From: an uncultured Pelagibacteraceae bacterium
GTDB taxonomy: Bacteria > Pseudomonadota > Alphaproteobacteria > Pelagibacterales > Pelagibacteraceae
DNA length: 64,000 nt
NCBI GenBank assembly: GCA_902542975.1
Contig: CACBWM010000001.1
Span: 124,001-188,000 of the forward strand
Direction of reading: 5' to 3'
Shown here: positions 1 to 9,802 of the stretch, one piece after another
Numbering within the stretch: the stretch's first letter is position 1
How the letters are laid out: each line of letters opens with the position of its first letter
Notes under the pieces: generated by a model
Database searches by the model: none
What the model was told of the DNA's origin: nothing
What the model saw: only the letters and a program-made list of their open reading frames with translations
Program-made: the position numbers and the translations under genes

Positions 1-1376
1 TAAATTTCTTTTGCAACAGTCTCAACTTTTTTCAACAAAGGTGTTTTTTCATCATATAAAAATTTAAAATTTGCTTGTTTTTGATCAATTAAATCTACAA
101 CATGTGAAGCAAGTTCTTTTGTCCCTTCGCCACCATTTGACCAATGAGTGCATAAAGTAGCTTTTACTCCCATATTATCACAAGCATTTATTAACTCTTT
201 TACCTCATTATCTGTATCAGCAACAAAATGATTAACAGCAACCGCTACCGGTAAACCAAATTTTTTTACGTTTTCAATATGTCTTTCTAAATTTACTAAA
301 CCTTTTTTTAACGCTTCTACATTTTCATTTTTTAAATCATCTTTAGCTACACCGCCGTGCATTTTTAATGCTCTGATTGTTGCAACAATAACTACACACT
401 CAGGTTTTAAATTTGATTTTCTACATTTAATATCTAAAAATTTTTCTGCTCCTAGGTCTGCTCCAAATCCAGCTTCAGTTACAACATAATCAGCTAGTTT
501 TAAACCTGCTTTGGTTGCTATTACAGAGTTACAACCGTGCGCAATGTTTGCAAAAGGACCACCATGAATAATTGCTGGATTATTTTCTAACGTTTGAGTT
601 ACGTTAGGCCTGATTGCTTCTTTTAACAAAACAGTCATTGGTCCGTGGGCATTTAAGTCTTTTGCAAAAATAGGCTTTCTATCTCTAGTATAAGCAACAG
701 TAATATTACCGATTCTCTTTTCCAAATCTTCAAGATCATTTGCTAAACAAAAAATAGCCATTATCTCAGATGCTACTGTAATATCAAAACCATCTTCTCT
801 TGGAAAACCATTAGCAACTCCTCCTAAATTAATATTGATAGATCTTAAAGATCTATCATTCATATCCATTACTCTTCTCCAGACTACTCTTCTTACATCT
901 ATGTTTAATTTATTTCCCCAATAAATATGATTATCAATCAACGCCGACAATAAATTGTGAGCAGATGTAATTGCATGGAAGTCTCCAGTAAAATGTAAAT
1001 TGATTTGTTCCATTGGAACAACTTGAGCATATCCTCCACCTGCTGCTCCACCTTTCATTCCAAACGAAGGACCTAAACTAGGTTCACGTAAACACACTAT
1101 AGAATTTTTACCAATTTTATTTAATCCATCATTTAAACCAACTGACGTAGTGGTTTTTCCCTCACCTGCAGGAGTTGGTGTAATAGCAGTAACTAAAATT
1201 AATTTTCCATTTTGTTTATCTTTTAAACTATCCAAATATTCTAAATTTATTTTAGCAATATGACGTCCCATAGGGCTAAAAGCACTTGGTTCGTCTGGAA
1301 CATTAATTTTACCCAAAATCTCATTTATGGGTTTCATTTTTGCTTCTCGTGCAATTTGGATATCTGATTTTGACAT
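1..1376 (-). CDS. fhs: Formate--tetrahydrofolate ligase, C-terminus beyond window edge
   Basis: ATP-dependent ligation of formate to tetrahydrofolate giving 10-formyl-THF, a cytoplasmic C1 enzyme; several pathways in this window deliver C1 units to the same folate pool. My translation from the ATG at 1376 begins [20 protein letters not shown] and shows the family P-loop [10 protein letters not shown] at about residues 68-77, then [15 protein letters not shown] and [20 protein letters not shown], all typical of Fhs. About 458 of an expected roughly 555 residues are present, so the C-terminal part lies outside the window; this is an edge effect, not a broken gene. It is divergent from the sarcosine oxidase operon across about 120 bases of A+T-rich DNA. 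The family assignment is secure. Confidence 0.95.
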   Translation of the reverse strand, partial: MSKSDIQIAREAKMKPINEILGKINVPDEPSAFSPMGRHIAKINLEYLDSLKDKQNGKLILVTAITPTPAGEGKTTTSVGLNDGLNKIGKNSIVCLREPSLGPSFGMKGGAAGGGYAQVVPMEQINLHFTGDFHAITSAHNLLSALIDNHIYWGNKLNIDVRRVVWRRVMDMNDRSLRSININLGGVANGFPREDGFDITVASEIMAIFCLANDLEDLEKRIGNITVAYTRDRKPIFAKDLNAHGPMTVLLKEAIRPNVTQTLENNPAIIHGGPFANIAHGCNSVIATKAGLKLADYVVTEAGFGADLGAEKFLDIKCRKSNLKPECVVIVATIRALKMHGGVAKDDLKNENVEALKKGLVNLERHIENVKKFGLPVAVAVNHFVADTDNEVKELINACDNMGVKATLCTHWSNGGEGTKELASHVVDLIDQKQANFKFLYDEKTPLLKKVETVAKEI

Positions 1377-1497
1377 AAATCTAATTACTTATTAATGAGC
1401 AGAATTACTATCCTTTTTTGTCACGTATTTAAACATCTAAAAAATATATATAAAAAAAATTAGCAAAAACTTATATTTAATTTTATAAAACTTACGG

Positions 1498-2754
1498 ATG
1501 CAGAAATATTCAGTATTTAGTCTAATCAAAAACGCTTTCTCCAATCACCAAAATTGGGAAGTTGCTTGGAAAGATCCAACTCCAAAAAGTGAATATGATG
1601 TAGTCATCATTGGAGGCGGAGGACACGGTCTTGCTACTGCATATTATTTAGCAAAAGAACATAATATTAGAAATGTAGCTATCATTGAGAAAGGCTGGAT
1701 TGGTGGTGGAAATGTTGGTCGAAATACAACGATCATAAGATCAAATTTTATGTACGATGCTAATGCAAGATTTAATGAATTTGGAATGGATTTATGGAGA
1801 AACTTAAGTCAAGAACTGAACTTTAATGTGATGTTTTCTCCAAGAGGAATAATAAACTTAGCCCACTCAGATGCTCAAATGAACGCATATGCTCGTAGAG
1901 GAAACTCTATGAGATTAAATGGAATAGATGCAAAATTATTGGATAGAGACGAAGTTAAAAAATTAATTCCAATGGCTGACTTTAGCGATGAAGTACGTTT
2001 CCCAATTTTTGGAGGCTTAATGCAACCAAGCGCTGGTACCGCAAGACATGATGCTGTTGCTTGGGGTTATGCACGTCAAGCAGATGATATGGGAGTAGAT
2101 ATAATACAGCATTGTGAGGTCACTGGTTTTGATGTTGTTAATGGAAAGATAAAAGGAATTAGAACTTCAAGAGGAGATATTAAAGCAAAAAAAGTTGGAT
2201 TATGTGTTGCAGGCAGCACAAATATATTAGCTGAAAAATTAAATATGACACTGCCAATAGAAACTCATGTACTGCAAGCTTGTGTTTCAGAACCTGTAAA
2301 ACCATTATTAGACGGAGTAGTAACTTTTGGTGCAGGCCACTTTTATATAAGTCAATCAGATAAAGGTGAGATGGTAATGGGTGGTGATCTAGATGGATAC
2401 AACAGTTATGCTCAAAGAGGTAACTTACCAACTATACAACATGTATTGACAGGTGGCTTAGCTTTGTTTCCATTTTTAAGTAGATTAAAAATGTTAAGGA
2501 CATGGGGAGGGATCATGGATATGTCTATGGATGGTTCCCCAATAATTGATAAAACTCATATTGAAGGTTTATATTTAAATTGCGGATGGTGTTATGGAGG
2601 TTTTAAATCAACTCCTGTCTCAGGTTGGACATTTGCTCATACAATTGCGCAAGATCAAGTTCATGAATTAAATTCAGAATTAAGATTAAATAGATTTTCT
2701 ACAGGCCATCTTTTAGATGAAAAAGGTTTAGGAACTAAAACCTGGATTGGTTAA
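1498..2754 (+). CDS. soxB: Heterotetrameric sarcosine oxidase, beta subunit
   Basis: Catalytic flavoprotein subunit that oxidises sarcosine (N-methylglycine) to glycine, the methyl group going to tetrahydrofolate in the alpha subunit. The FAD-binding motif VVIIGGGGHGLATAYYLA lies at residues 35-52. A RHDAVAWG segment places His184 where heterotetrameric sarcosine oxidases carry the FMN-linking histidine. The C-terminal DMSMDGSPIID and GWCYGGFKSTPVSG segments are typical of SoxB. The length of 418 residues is normal. It is the first gene of a tight soxBDAG operon, with 3 bases to soxD. No strong Shine-Dalgarno precedes the ATG (upstream is ACTTACGG). Confidence 0.95.
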   Translation: MQKYSVFSLIKNAFSNHQNWEVAWKDPTPKSEYDVVIIGGGGHGLATAYYLAKEHNIRNVAIIEKGWIGGGNVGRNTTIIRSNFMYDANARFNEFGMDLWRNLSQELNFNVMFSPRGIINLAHSDAQMNAYARRGNSMRLNGIDAKLLDRDEVKKLIPMADFSDEVRFPIFGGLMQPSAGTARHDAVAWGYARQADDMGVDIIQHCEVTGFDVVNGKIKGIRTSRGDIKAKKVGLCVAGSTNILAEKLNMTLPIETHVLQACVSEPVKPLLDGVVTFGAGHFYISQSDKGEMVMGGDLDGYNSYAQRGNLPTIQHVLTGGLALFPFLSRLKMLRTWGGIMDMSMDGSPIIDKTHIEGLYLNCGWCYGGFKSTPVSGWTFAHTIAQDQVHELNSELRLNRFSTGHLLDEKGLGTKTWIG

Positions 2755-2757
2755 AAA

Positions 2758-3027
2758 ATGTTATACATCAAATGTCCTTATTGCGGTTTAAGAGCACAAA
2801 AAGAATTTTCATATGGAGGTGATGCAACTGTAAAAAGACCTAATATAAATGAAGAAGTATCAAGCGAGGATTGGGATAATTTTGTTTATATGAGAAAAAG
2901 TCCAAGAGGGAAACATACAGAGTTATGGCAACATATAGCTGGATGTAGACAATGGATTAAGGTGCAAAGAGACACCGCTACACATGAAATTTTCCAAACA
3001 GCAAAAGTCACAGAAGAAATAAGATGA
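2758..3027 (+). CDS. soxD: Sarcosine oxidase, delta subunit
   Basis: Small zinc-binding structural subunit of heterotetrameric sarcosine oxidase. At 89 residues it has the expected size. Zinc ligands are visible: Cys6 and Cys9 in KCPYCGLR, with His59 and Cys63 in the WQHIAGCRQW segment. It starts 3 bases after soxB and overlaps soxA by 4 bases (ATGA type), consistent with stoichiometric co-translation. The position and motif leave little doubt. Confidence 0.93.
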   Translation: MLYIKCPYCGLRAQKEFSYGGDATVKRPNINEEVSSEDWDNFVYMRKSPRGKHTELWQHIAGCRQWIKVQRDTATHEIFQTAKVTEEIR

Positions 3028-6020
3028 GCCAACGATTTAGATTAAATAAAGAGGGATTAATTAATCGAAACAAAAAAATATCTTTTACTTTTAATGGTAA
3101 AAAATTATTTGGATATGAAGGTGATACAATTGCATCCGCTTTAATAGCAAATGGAATACACCTAGTTGGTAGAAGTTTTAAATATCATAGACCGAGAGGT
3201 TTTTTTGGTGCAGGAGTAGAGGAGCCAAATGCAAAACTTCAAGTAGAATTCAATGGTCATTCAGAGCCAAATGTTAACGCAACAGAAATGGAACTCGTTG
3301 AAGGTTTATCTGCAACAAGCCAAAACTGTTGGCCATCAGTAAATTTTGATGTTGGTGCAATTAACAATTTCTTAAAAATGTTTTTCCCTGCTGGGTTTTA
3401 TTACAAAACATTTATGTGGCCTAAAAGTTTCTGGTATAAAATTTACGAACCTTTCATAAGAAAAGCTGCAGGTTTAGGGGTTGCTTCGATAGAAAAAGAT
3501 AAAGAAAGATACGAACATAAATTTGAGTATTGCGATTTGTTGGTTACTGGATCTGGACCCTCTGGATTAGCAAGTGCTTATGCTGCTGCAAAAAATGGAG
3601 CAAAAGTAATTTTAGCTGAGGATAAACCAAGATTTGGAGGAACACTTTTAACTGATGACGTAAGCATCGATAATTTATCAGGAAAAGATTGGGCAGAAAA
3701 AATAATTAGTGAATTAAAATCTATGCCTAATGTAACTGTAAAAAATAGATCTCAAGTTTTTGGTTACTATGATCATAACATGCTAGTTATGTTTGAAAGA
3801 GTTAGTGATCATTTAGAGAAAAAATCAAAGTTCATTCCAAGACAAAGACTTTGGTATATTAGAGCCAAAGAAACAATTTTATCAACGGGTTCAATTGAAA
3901 GACCAATTGTATTTGGCAACAATGATACTCCAGGAATTTTTTTATCAGCAGCTGCAAAAGAATATATGAAAGTCTACGGAGTTTTAGTAGGAAAGAAACC
4001 TTTAATATTTACTAATAACGATAGCGCATATGAAACAGCATTAGAGTTCAAAAAAAATAATGTTGAACCAATTATATTAGATACAAGAGAAGAACATTCT
4101 TCAGAATTAATCGATGAAGCTAAATCAAAAGGAATTGATATAAGATTTTCTCACGGTGTTATTGTTGCTAATGGGTACAAGAAAGTTAAATCTGCAAAAA
4201 TTGGTAAACTAAATAAAGATAAAAATTCTTTTGAAAAAATAGAAACTGTAGATTGTGATTGTATTTGTGTGTCTGGATTCTGGACACCATCTGTACATTT
4301 AGCATCACAATCAGGAAATAAACTTAAGTACGAAGAAAAAATTGATGCATTTGTCCCTGATAAGAAAAAACAACATGAGACCTCAGTTGGCGCAGCAAAT
4401 GGATCCTTTACTTTAGAAGAAAGTTTAAAAAATGGTTTTGAAAATGGTTCAAATCTTTCTGCTAAAATTACAGATACTAAAACAGAAATTGCAATTCCAA
4501 ATGTAAATGAAAAAAAATATGGTGCTCATGATAAATTTTGGTGTATGCCATTACCTAAAAATGAAAATCCAAAAAGATTTGTTGATTTTCAAAATGATGT
4601 ATCTGTTTCTGATATAGAAATCGCACTAAGAGAAGGTTACAGATCAATAGAGCACGTCAAAAGATACACAACTCTTGGAATGGCAACAGATCAAGGCCGT
4701 ACAAGTAATTTAAATGGTCTTCAGTTGGTATCTAATATAGAAAATAAAATAGTTCCTGAAGTGGGACACACAACATTTAGACCACCTTTCACACCAATTA
4801 CAATTGGGACAATAGTTGGTCGTGAAGTAGGTATGGAATATATGCCGACTAGAAAAACTCCAATGCATGAATGGCATGAGAAAAATAATGCTGTTTTTGT
4901 CGATGCAGGTGCCTGGAAGAGACCTCGATATTACAAACAAGGAAATGAAACTTTATTTGAAGCTTCAAAGAGAGAGGCAAAGAATGTTAGAGAGAACGTT
5001 GGTATCTGTGATGTAACAACATTAGGAAAAATTGATATCAAAGGTCCAGACGCAGCAGAATTTTTAAATAGAGTTTATACAAATGCTTGGATGAAATTAC
5101 CTGTGGGAAAAGCAAGATATGGATTAATGCTTAGAGAAGATGGAATTGTCATGGACGATGGAACAACAACAAGAATTTCAGAAAATCATTATCATATGAC
5201 AACAACAACTGCACAAGCTGCAAATGTTTTGTCTCACTTAGAATATTATCTTCAAATTGTTTGGCCAGAATTAAATGTAAATGTTGTCTCTACAACTGAG
5301 CAATGGGCAGGGGCTGCAATTGCTGGACCTAAATCTAGAGACATGTTATCAAAATTATATCCAGACTTAGATGTTTCAAATGATGCATTGCCTTTTATGG
5401 GTTATAAAGAAGCAGAATTTTTTGGTGTTCCATCAAGAATTTTTAGAATTTCATTTTCTGGTGAGCTTGCATATGAGATTAATGTCAAATCAGATCATGG
5501 CATGTTCATGTGGGAGAAAATGATGGAAGTAGGAAAAGAATTTGGAAATCAGCCTTACGGAACTGAAGCTTTATCAACATTAAGAATAGAAATGGGACAC
5601 GTTGCAGGACCAGAATTAGATGGCCGAACAATCCCATCAGATGTTTCATTAAATGGATTAGTTTCAAAGAAAAAAGATTTTATTGGCAAAAATTCTTTAG
5701 GAAGAGAAGCATTTAACGTTGAAAGCAGACAAAAAATTGTTGGACTTATCCCAATTGATAGAAAGTCTAGTATTCCTGAAGGATCTCATATCGTCCAAGA
5801 TCAGAATGCAAAATTACCTAATCCTAAACTTGGTCACGTTTCTTCTTCTTGTTGGAGTGTAGAAAATAATAATCCATTTTCTCTAGCAATTATGAAAGAT
5901 GGAAAAAACATGATAGGTAAAAAGTTTTTTGCAGTATCACCATTAAAAAATAAATCAATTGAGGTAGAAGTTATATCTTCACACTACGTTGACCCAGAGG
6001 GAAAAAGAGTTAGATCATGA
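3024..6020 (+). CDS. soxA: Sarcosine oxidase, alpha subunit
   Basis: Large subunit of 998 residues that binds NAD and tetrahydrofolate; in the known enzymes the iminium intermediate formed in SoxB is channelled here to make 5,10-methylene-THF. Domain order: an N-terminal ferredoxin-like domain (about 15-110) that keeps the fold (KYHRPRGFFGAGVEEPNA) without a Cys cluster signature; a dinucleotide-binding region (LLVTGSGPSGLASAYAAAKN, about 172-191); a pyridine-nucleotide oxidoreductase middle; and a GcvT-type folate domain from about residue 615 (KRPRYYKQG, GKIDIKGPDAAEFLNRVY). It overlaps soxD and soxG by 4 bases each. Length and domain order match the family. Confidence 0.95.
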   Translation: MSQRFRLNKEGLINRNKKISFTFNGKKLFGYEGDTIASALIANGIHLVGRSFKYHRPRGFFGAGVEEPNAKLQVEFNGHSEPNVNATEMELVEGLSATSQNCWPSVNFDVGAINNFLKMFFPAGFYYKTFMWPKSFWYKIYEPFIRKAAGLGVASIEKDKERYEHKFEYCDLLVTGSGPSGLASAYAAAKNGAKVILAEDKPRFGGTLLTDDVSIDNLSGKDWAEKIISELKSMPNVTVKNRSQVFGYYDHNMLVMFERVSDHLEKKSKFIPRQRLWYIRAKETILSTGSIERPIVFGNNDTPGIFLSAAAKEYMKVYGVLVGKKPLIFTNNDSAYETALEFKKNNVEPIILDTREEHSSELIDEAKSKGIDIRFSHGVIVANGYKKVKSAKIGKLNKDKNSFEKIETVDCDCICVSGFWTPSVHLASQSGNKLKYEEKIDAFVPDKKKQHETSVGAANGSFTLEESLKNGFENGSNLSAKITDTKTEIAIPNVNEKKYGAHDKFWCMPLPKNENPKRFVDFQNDVSVSDIEIALREGYRSIEHVKRYTTLGMATDQGRTSNLNGLQLVSNIENKIVPEVGHTTFRPPFTPITIGTIVGREVGMEYMPTRKTPMHEWHEKNNAVFVDAGAWKRPRYYKQGNETLFEASKREAKNVRENVGICDVTTLGKIDIKGPDAAEFLNRVYTNAWMKLPVGKARYGLMLREDGIVMDDGTTTRISENHYHMTTTTAQAANVLSHLEYYLQIVWPELNVNVVSTTEQWAGAAIAGPKSRDMLSKLYPDLDVSNDALPFMGYKEAEFFGVPSRIFRISFSGELAYEINVKSDHGMFMWEKMMEVGKEFGNQPYGTEALSTLRIEMGHVAGPELDGRTIPSDVSLNGLVSKKKDFIGKNSLGREAFNVESRQKIVGLIPIDRKSSIPEGSHIVQDQNAKLPNPKLGHVSSSCWSVENNNPFSLAIMKDGKNMIGKKFFAVSPLKNKSIEVEVISSHYVDPEGKRVRS

Positions 6021-6595
6021 AAAATGCTTCTGCACTAGAAAATATTCATAAACATGGATTGTTTGGAAATCACGATAGTAAAGATGAGCTAATAAATATT
6101 AGAGAAATCAAAGATATTTTGATTTATCAGATTGTTAAATATAAAAAATCTTCAATTAGTATTGATAAAATAAAAATAGATAATTTAAATTTACCCCAGA
6201 CTCTTTTGGTATCTTCAAATCCTAATACAAGAATTTTATGGATGGGACCTGATAATTGGTTAGTCGTTTCAAAGAATAAAGAAATAGAAAAATCTATTTT
6301 AGAAAACCTAAGTCATGATGATTTTGCATTAACTGATCTATCTCATTCAAGAACAATACTTGAATTAGAAGGTTCTTTGGTAGATGAAGTATTGAAAAAA
6401 GGTTGTCCATTAAATTTAGATGGCCTTGATGAAGGGAAATGTTCTAATTCTGCTTTTCATGCAATTACAATAACTATTGATTTTATTAGTTCAAATCCAA
6501 GAAAAGTAAGAATATTCGCTTTAAGAAGTTTTGGTGAAACTCTTTATCATTCAATAACTGATGCTTGTTTAGAATTTGGCTATAAAGCTGAATAA
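6017..6595 (+). CDS. soxG: Sarcosine oxidase, gamma subunit
   Basis: Fourth subunit of heterotetrameric sarcosine oxidase, 192 residues. It belongs to the small GcvT-like family that pairs with SoxA, recognisable from WMGPDNWLVVS, DLSHSRTILELEG and the C-terminal RSFGETLYHSITDACLEFG. It overlaps soxA by 4 bases and closes the operon; the convergent transporter gene ends 3 bases downstream. Gamma subunits diverge quickly in sequence, so position supports the call as much as sequence does. Confidence 0.9.
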   Translation: MKNASALENIHKHGLFGNHDSKDELINIREIKDILIYQIVKYKKSSISIDKIKIDNLNLPQTLLVSSNPNTRILWMGPDNWLVVSKNKEIEKSILENLSHDDFALTDLSHSRTILELEGSLVDEVLKKGCPLNLDGLDEGKCSNSAFHAITITIDFISSNPRKVRIFALRSFGETLYHSITDACLEFGYKAE

Positions 6596-6598
6596 AAA

Positions 6599-8215
6599 TT
6601 ATTCTGAAGTTTTAAATTTAGTTTTTTGAATTATAACCACAAACACAATTGGAATTATTAAAGTTACAAGCGTTACTGTTATCAACAAAATACCTAGATC
6701 TGAATAATCGGCAGTGGTAAGAATAGTGTTTGTTACCTTATCCTTTACCTCTCTAGTAATAACATAAATTTCATTTAAATATTTAGTTCCTAAAGCACTT
6801 GCTGATAAAGCAAGATTTGTAAAAGATGCGAATACTGCAAAGAAAGTTGCTTTTAAGTGCGACGGAGCATTTTTAGCAATCCATGCAAGTAAAGGTATCA
6901 TTGAGACTTGTCCCAAAGGCGACTCGAGTGCAGTATTTAATATTGCAATAAACTTGGCATCAACAACTCCATTAGTAATAGATGATGTCCAATTGTGAAA
7001 TCCATAATACATTCCTACACTTGGTAAAAATAAAATTGCACCTGCAATAGATAAAATCACTATTATTCTAGCTATTGAGTTGTTTGCCATAAATGGTCTT
7101 AATAAAATAATACCAACAAGCGTTAAAACAGAGGCTATAAGAGATAATACAGAAAAAAATTGTTCATTGAATTCAAGTACATCAATTTCAAACCAAGACA
7201 AACCTGGACCAGGTCCTGGCATTGCTCTAAAAATAAAAATTATTATTGCCGTTCCTACAACAGTAAGTCTTAAATCTTGAGGAAGTTCTTTAACTAATTT
7301 ATTCATTAAAAATAGAATAATTGCCATTGAACCCACAAAAACAATTTCTTGAGCAAAAGGCACTTTGAATGAACCAATACCTAAAGTGAAGATAACAAAA
7401 ACCAAGCTTCCACCTAATATCCACCAGTTAACTTCAGTTTTTTCTGAAGGAGCATAATCTTGGTCACCCTCTAAACCTTGTTCAATAAGCTTTCTTTTCT
7501 TTTGATTTTTTAGATATGAAGCAAGAAATATTCCTAGTACAGATACAATTGGAATAATTAAAGCATATATATAAATTGAACCGTATAAACTTATTTTATC
7601 TGCTTGTTCAAGTTCGTCTACTCCTTTAAAAAGAATTACATTAGCTAAAGCAACTAAAACAGTTCCACCAATTATTGCAAATCTTCCAAGAGTTTGCATT
7701 GTTGTATGCATAAGTTTGATTTCATCTCTTGAAAATTTATTTCCGCTGTCATCAACTAAAGGAACTGCTTCTACAGTCATAGCATCAGCTACAACATCTT
7801 GCACAACATAACCAATCGGAGCAAGTAAAACACTGATCACAAACCATGTTTCTACTGAAAGAATTGATGACATCCATTCAGTATGAATTATTAAACCGTA
7901 CATTATAATTAAACTTAATGATATTAAGGATGCTCCTACAAAAACCATGTAATTTTTTTTATTCCAGATTAGATCAACAAGGTGACCTAAAGGCATCTTC
8001 AATGCCCATGGAATTCCAGCCCAAAAACCCAGTCCAGCAAGAAAAGCAGCAGATAAGTTTAGATAGTCTTTAACAAAAAAAGTTCCAACAATACCTGTTA
8101 GTCCTGAAATACCAGCAGCAAGATAAATCATCAATGGTGGTAGATAGGTCCACTTAAACTGTCTTCCTAAATCTATTAAAGTACTATCTATAAATCTCAA
8201 AATTTTATTACTCAT
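6599..8215 (-). CDS. BT1-like / major facilitator transporter, possibly for folate or pteridine
   Basis: Integral membrane protein of 538 residues with about 12-14 hydrophobic segments. The N-terminal half contains FWAGIPWALKMPLGHLVDL and GYVVQDVVADAMTVEAVP, which resemble conserved motifs of the BT1 folate-biopterin branch of the major facilitator superfamily. A second PLGQVSMIPLLAWIAKNAP segment and a late FTNLALSASALGTKYLN helix fit the same family. It lies tail to tail with the sarcosine oxidase operon, whose alpha subunit uses tetrahydrofolate; that makes a pteridine substrate attractive but unproven. An MFS-type membership is fairly sure; the substrate is a guess. Confidence 0.6.
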   Translation of the reverse strand: MSNKILRFIDSTLIDLGRQFKWTYLPPLMIYLAAGISGLTGIVGTFFVKDYLNLSAAFLAGLGFWAGIPWALKMPLGHLVDLIWNKKNYMVFVGASLISLSLIIMYGLIIHTEWMSSILSVETWFVISVLLAPIGYVVQDVVADAMTVEAVPLVDDSGNKFSRDEIKLMHTTMQTLGRFAIIGGTVLVALANVILFKGVDELEQADKISLYGSIYIYALIIPIVSVLGIFLASYLKNQKKRKLIEQGLEGDQDYAPSEKTEVNWWILGGSLVFVIFTLGIGSFKVPFAQEIVFVGSMAIILFLMNKLVKELPQDLRLTVVGTAIIIFIFRAMPGPGPGLSWFEIDVLEFNEQFFSVLSLIASVLTLVGIILLRPFMANNSIARIIVILSIAGAILFLPSVGMYYGFHNWTSSITNGVVDAKFIAILNTALESPLGQVSMIPLLAWIAKNAPSHLKATFFAVFASFTNLALSASALGTKYLNEIYVITREVKDKVTNTILTTADYSDLGILLITVTLVTLIIPIVFVVIIQKTKFKTSE

Positions 8216-8218
8216 AAA

Positions 8219-8659
8219 TTATTCTGTTAAATTTAATAAAATTAATCCATTTTGTTTAGTTTCTTTACACCAAAGTTCATAACTTTCACAAACTCTCCAC
8301 AAATGATCAAATGCTCTTTGAGATAACTCCAACGGAAAGTGACTTTTTGCATAATATAATTTTGGGATTTTCATTAATTGTTTAATCATAGTATCTTTTT
8401 GTATTTGTAAAAGTCTTATAGTTTCTTGATTAATCTTTTTTTTTGTAGATTTATCTACGTAGTCATTGCTCTCAAGTTCTTTAAACCACTTATCATGAAA
8501 ATTTCCTGAACTAATTTCATTATAATCATCTGATGCAATAAATATTTCAAAAGCTTGAATATTAGTTAAATTAGGGTTCTTAATTTTGATTTCATATATC
8601 TTTTGATAAATGATTTCGGCAACATATAATACAAATGGTCTCGATTTATCAGTTTCCAA
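8219..8659 (-). CDS. Uncharacterised 146-residue protein
   Basis: I do not recognise this protein. It is soluble, rich in Lys, Glu and Tyr, mostly helical in appearance, with no signal peptide or membrane segment. Visible features are FHDKWFKELE in the middle and a C-terminal WRVCESYELWCKE with two Cys. It lies 3 bases upstream of the BT1-like transporter and 10 bases downstream of the acetyltransferase on the same strand, so the three are probably co-transcribed. Compact packing and lack of an alternative reading frame support it as a real gene. Confidence 0.6.
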   Translation of the reverse strand: METDKSRPFVLYVAEIIYQKIYEIKIKNPNLTNIQAFEIFIASDDYNEISSGNFHDKWFKELESNDYVDKSTKKKINQETIRLLQIQKDTMIKQLMKIPKLYYAKSHFPLELSQRAFDHLWRVCESYELWCKETKQNGLILLNLTE

Positions 8660-8669
8660 ACTAAACTCC

Positions 8670-9140
8670 TCAAATATCTACTGAATAATAACATGAATTA
8701 GGATCATCTTTATAGTGCGCAAAAGGCCCACACTCTTTGAAACCAAAACTTTTAAAAAGTTTTCTAGCAGGTGCAAAAAAATCACCTGCTCCAGTTTCGA
8801 CACTTAATTTAGTGATTCCTATTTGTTTAGATTTTTCAATAAGATGTGAAATTATTTTTCCACCATATTTTTTATTTCTAAACTTATCTGAAACTCTTAT
8901 AGATTTAAATTCTCCATGCGTTTCATCAAATAATTTTAAAGCTCCACAACCTATTAATTCATTATTTTCCCACAAACTCCAGAATTTTATACTTGGATCC
9001 TTTAATCCAGGTATATCTAATACATGCGAACTCCCCTCAGGAGAAACAGATCTCAATTCAATAAAATGCTTAGTTAGCAACTCATTTACTTGCGGATCAT
9101 CAAAATTATTTTCTATTGATTTCATAGTTTTGAAAAACAT
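8670..9140 (-). CDS. GNAT-family N-acetyltransferase
   Basis: Acetyl-CoA-dependent N-acyltransferase of the GCN5 superfamily, substrate unknown. The acetyl-CoA pyrophosphate loop is visible as RVSDKFRNKKYGGKIISHL (about residues 80-98), preceded by the GCGALKLFDETHGEFKSIRV strands and followed by LSVETGAGDFFAPARKLF and FGFKECGPF, a pattern seen in YjaB/ElaA-like enzymes. Translation may start at the first Met or at Met6 (MKSIENN). A plus-strand reading frame at 8737-9144 is its antisense shadow. Confidence 0.85.
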   Translation of the reverse strand: MFFKTMKSIENNFDDPQVNELLTKHFIELRSVSPEGSSHVLDIPGLKDPSIKFWSLWENNELIGCGALKLFDETHGEFKSIRVSDKFRNKKYGGKIISHLIEKSKQIGITKLSVETGAGDFFAPARKLFKSFGFKECGPFAHYKDDPNSCYYSVDI

Positions 9141-9176
9141 ATAATCTAAATTTAGATTAAACCAAGAAAATTAAAT

Positions 9177-9800
9177 ATGTGTGGAAGATACGTAATAACG
9201 AGCCCCGTTACAAAAACAAAAAAACTTGTTAAGTCAGCTATACAAGTTGAAGATAATGAAAATTATAATGCACATCCATTTCAAAAATTACCTGTAATTA
9301 AAAAATACAATAATGGAAATACTCTAGAAAATTTAAAGTGGGGAGTAGTACCTAGTTGGGCTAAGCAAAAAGATTTTAAACCTTTAATAAATGCAAGACT
9401 AGAAACTATAGATGAAAAAGTGTCTTTCAAAAAATTAATTCGACTACATAGATGTGTAGCTGTAGCAGATGGTTTTTATGAGTGGAAAAGAGAAAAGGAA
9501 AATAAAACACCTTATTATTTTTTAAGAGAGGATAAAAAGCTTATGTATTTAGCGGCTATTTATGACAATGATCAATTTTGTTTAATAACCGAGGATGCAG
9601 ATGAAAATATTAAAGAAATACATCATAGACAGCCTGTTATAATTAATGAAAATGATGTTAATAGATATTTAAATCTTGAATTAACAGGATCGAGTTTTCT
9701 GAAAGAGTGTAAAAAAACAAAATTAAATTTTCATGAAGTTTCAAAGGAAGTTAATAAACCTACAAACAATAATATTTCTTTGATACAAACAATTTCTTAA
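9177..9800 (+). CDS. SRAP/HMCES family protein (YedK-like abasic-site processing)
   Basis: SRAP-domain protein of 207 residues. Known members (human HMCES, E. coli YedK) form a covalent thiazolidine link with abasic sites in single-stranded DNA through Cys2. All key residues are present: Cys2 in MCGRY, which requires removal of Met1 and fixes the start; Asn72 in NARLET; Glu102 in DGFYEWKR; and His150 in HHRQPVI. It sits between divergent and convergent neighbours, so it is probably a single-gene unit. Its presence in so compact a genome suggests abasic-site protection is worth its cost in sunlit water (inference). Confidence 0.92.
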   Translation: MCGRYVITSPVTKTKKLVKSAIQVEDNENYNAHPFQKLPVIKKYNNGNTLENLKWGVVPSWAKQKDFKPLINARLETIDEKVSFKKLIRLHRCVAVADGFYEWKREKENKTPYYFLREDKKLMYLAAIYDNDQFCLITEDADENIKEIHHRQPVIINENDVNRYLNLELTGSSFLKECKKTKLNFHEVSKEVNKPTNNNISLIQTIS

Positions 9801-9802
9801 AA

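Noticed and set aside
1377..1497. Possible riboswitch between fhs and soxB
   Set aside because: The intergenic region is about 120 bases of almost pure A/T with no conserved stem pattern; I see only candidate promoter elements.
8737..9144. Plus-strand open frame of 135 codons
   Set aside because: Lies wholly opposite the GNAT acetyltransferase, whose motifs are clear; the product has no recognisable features.
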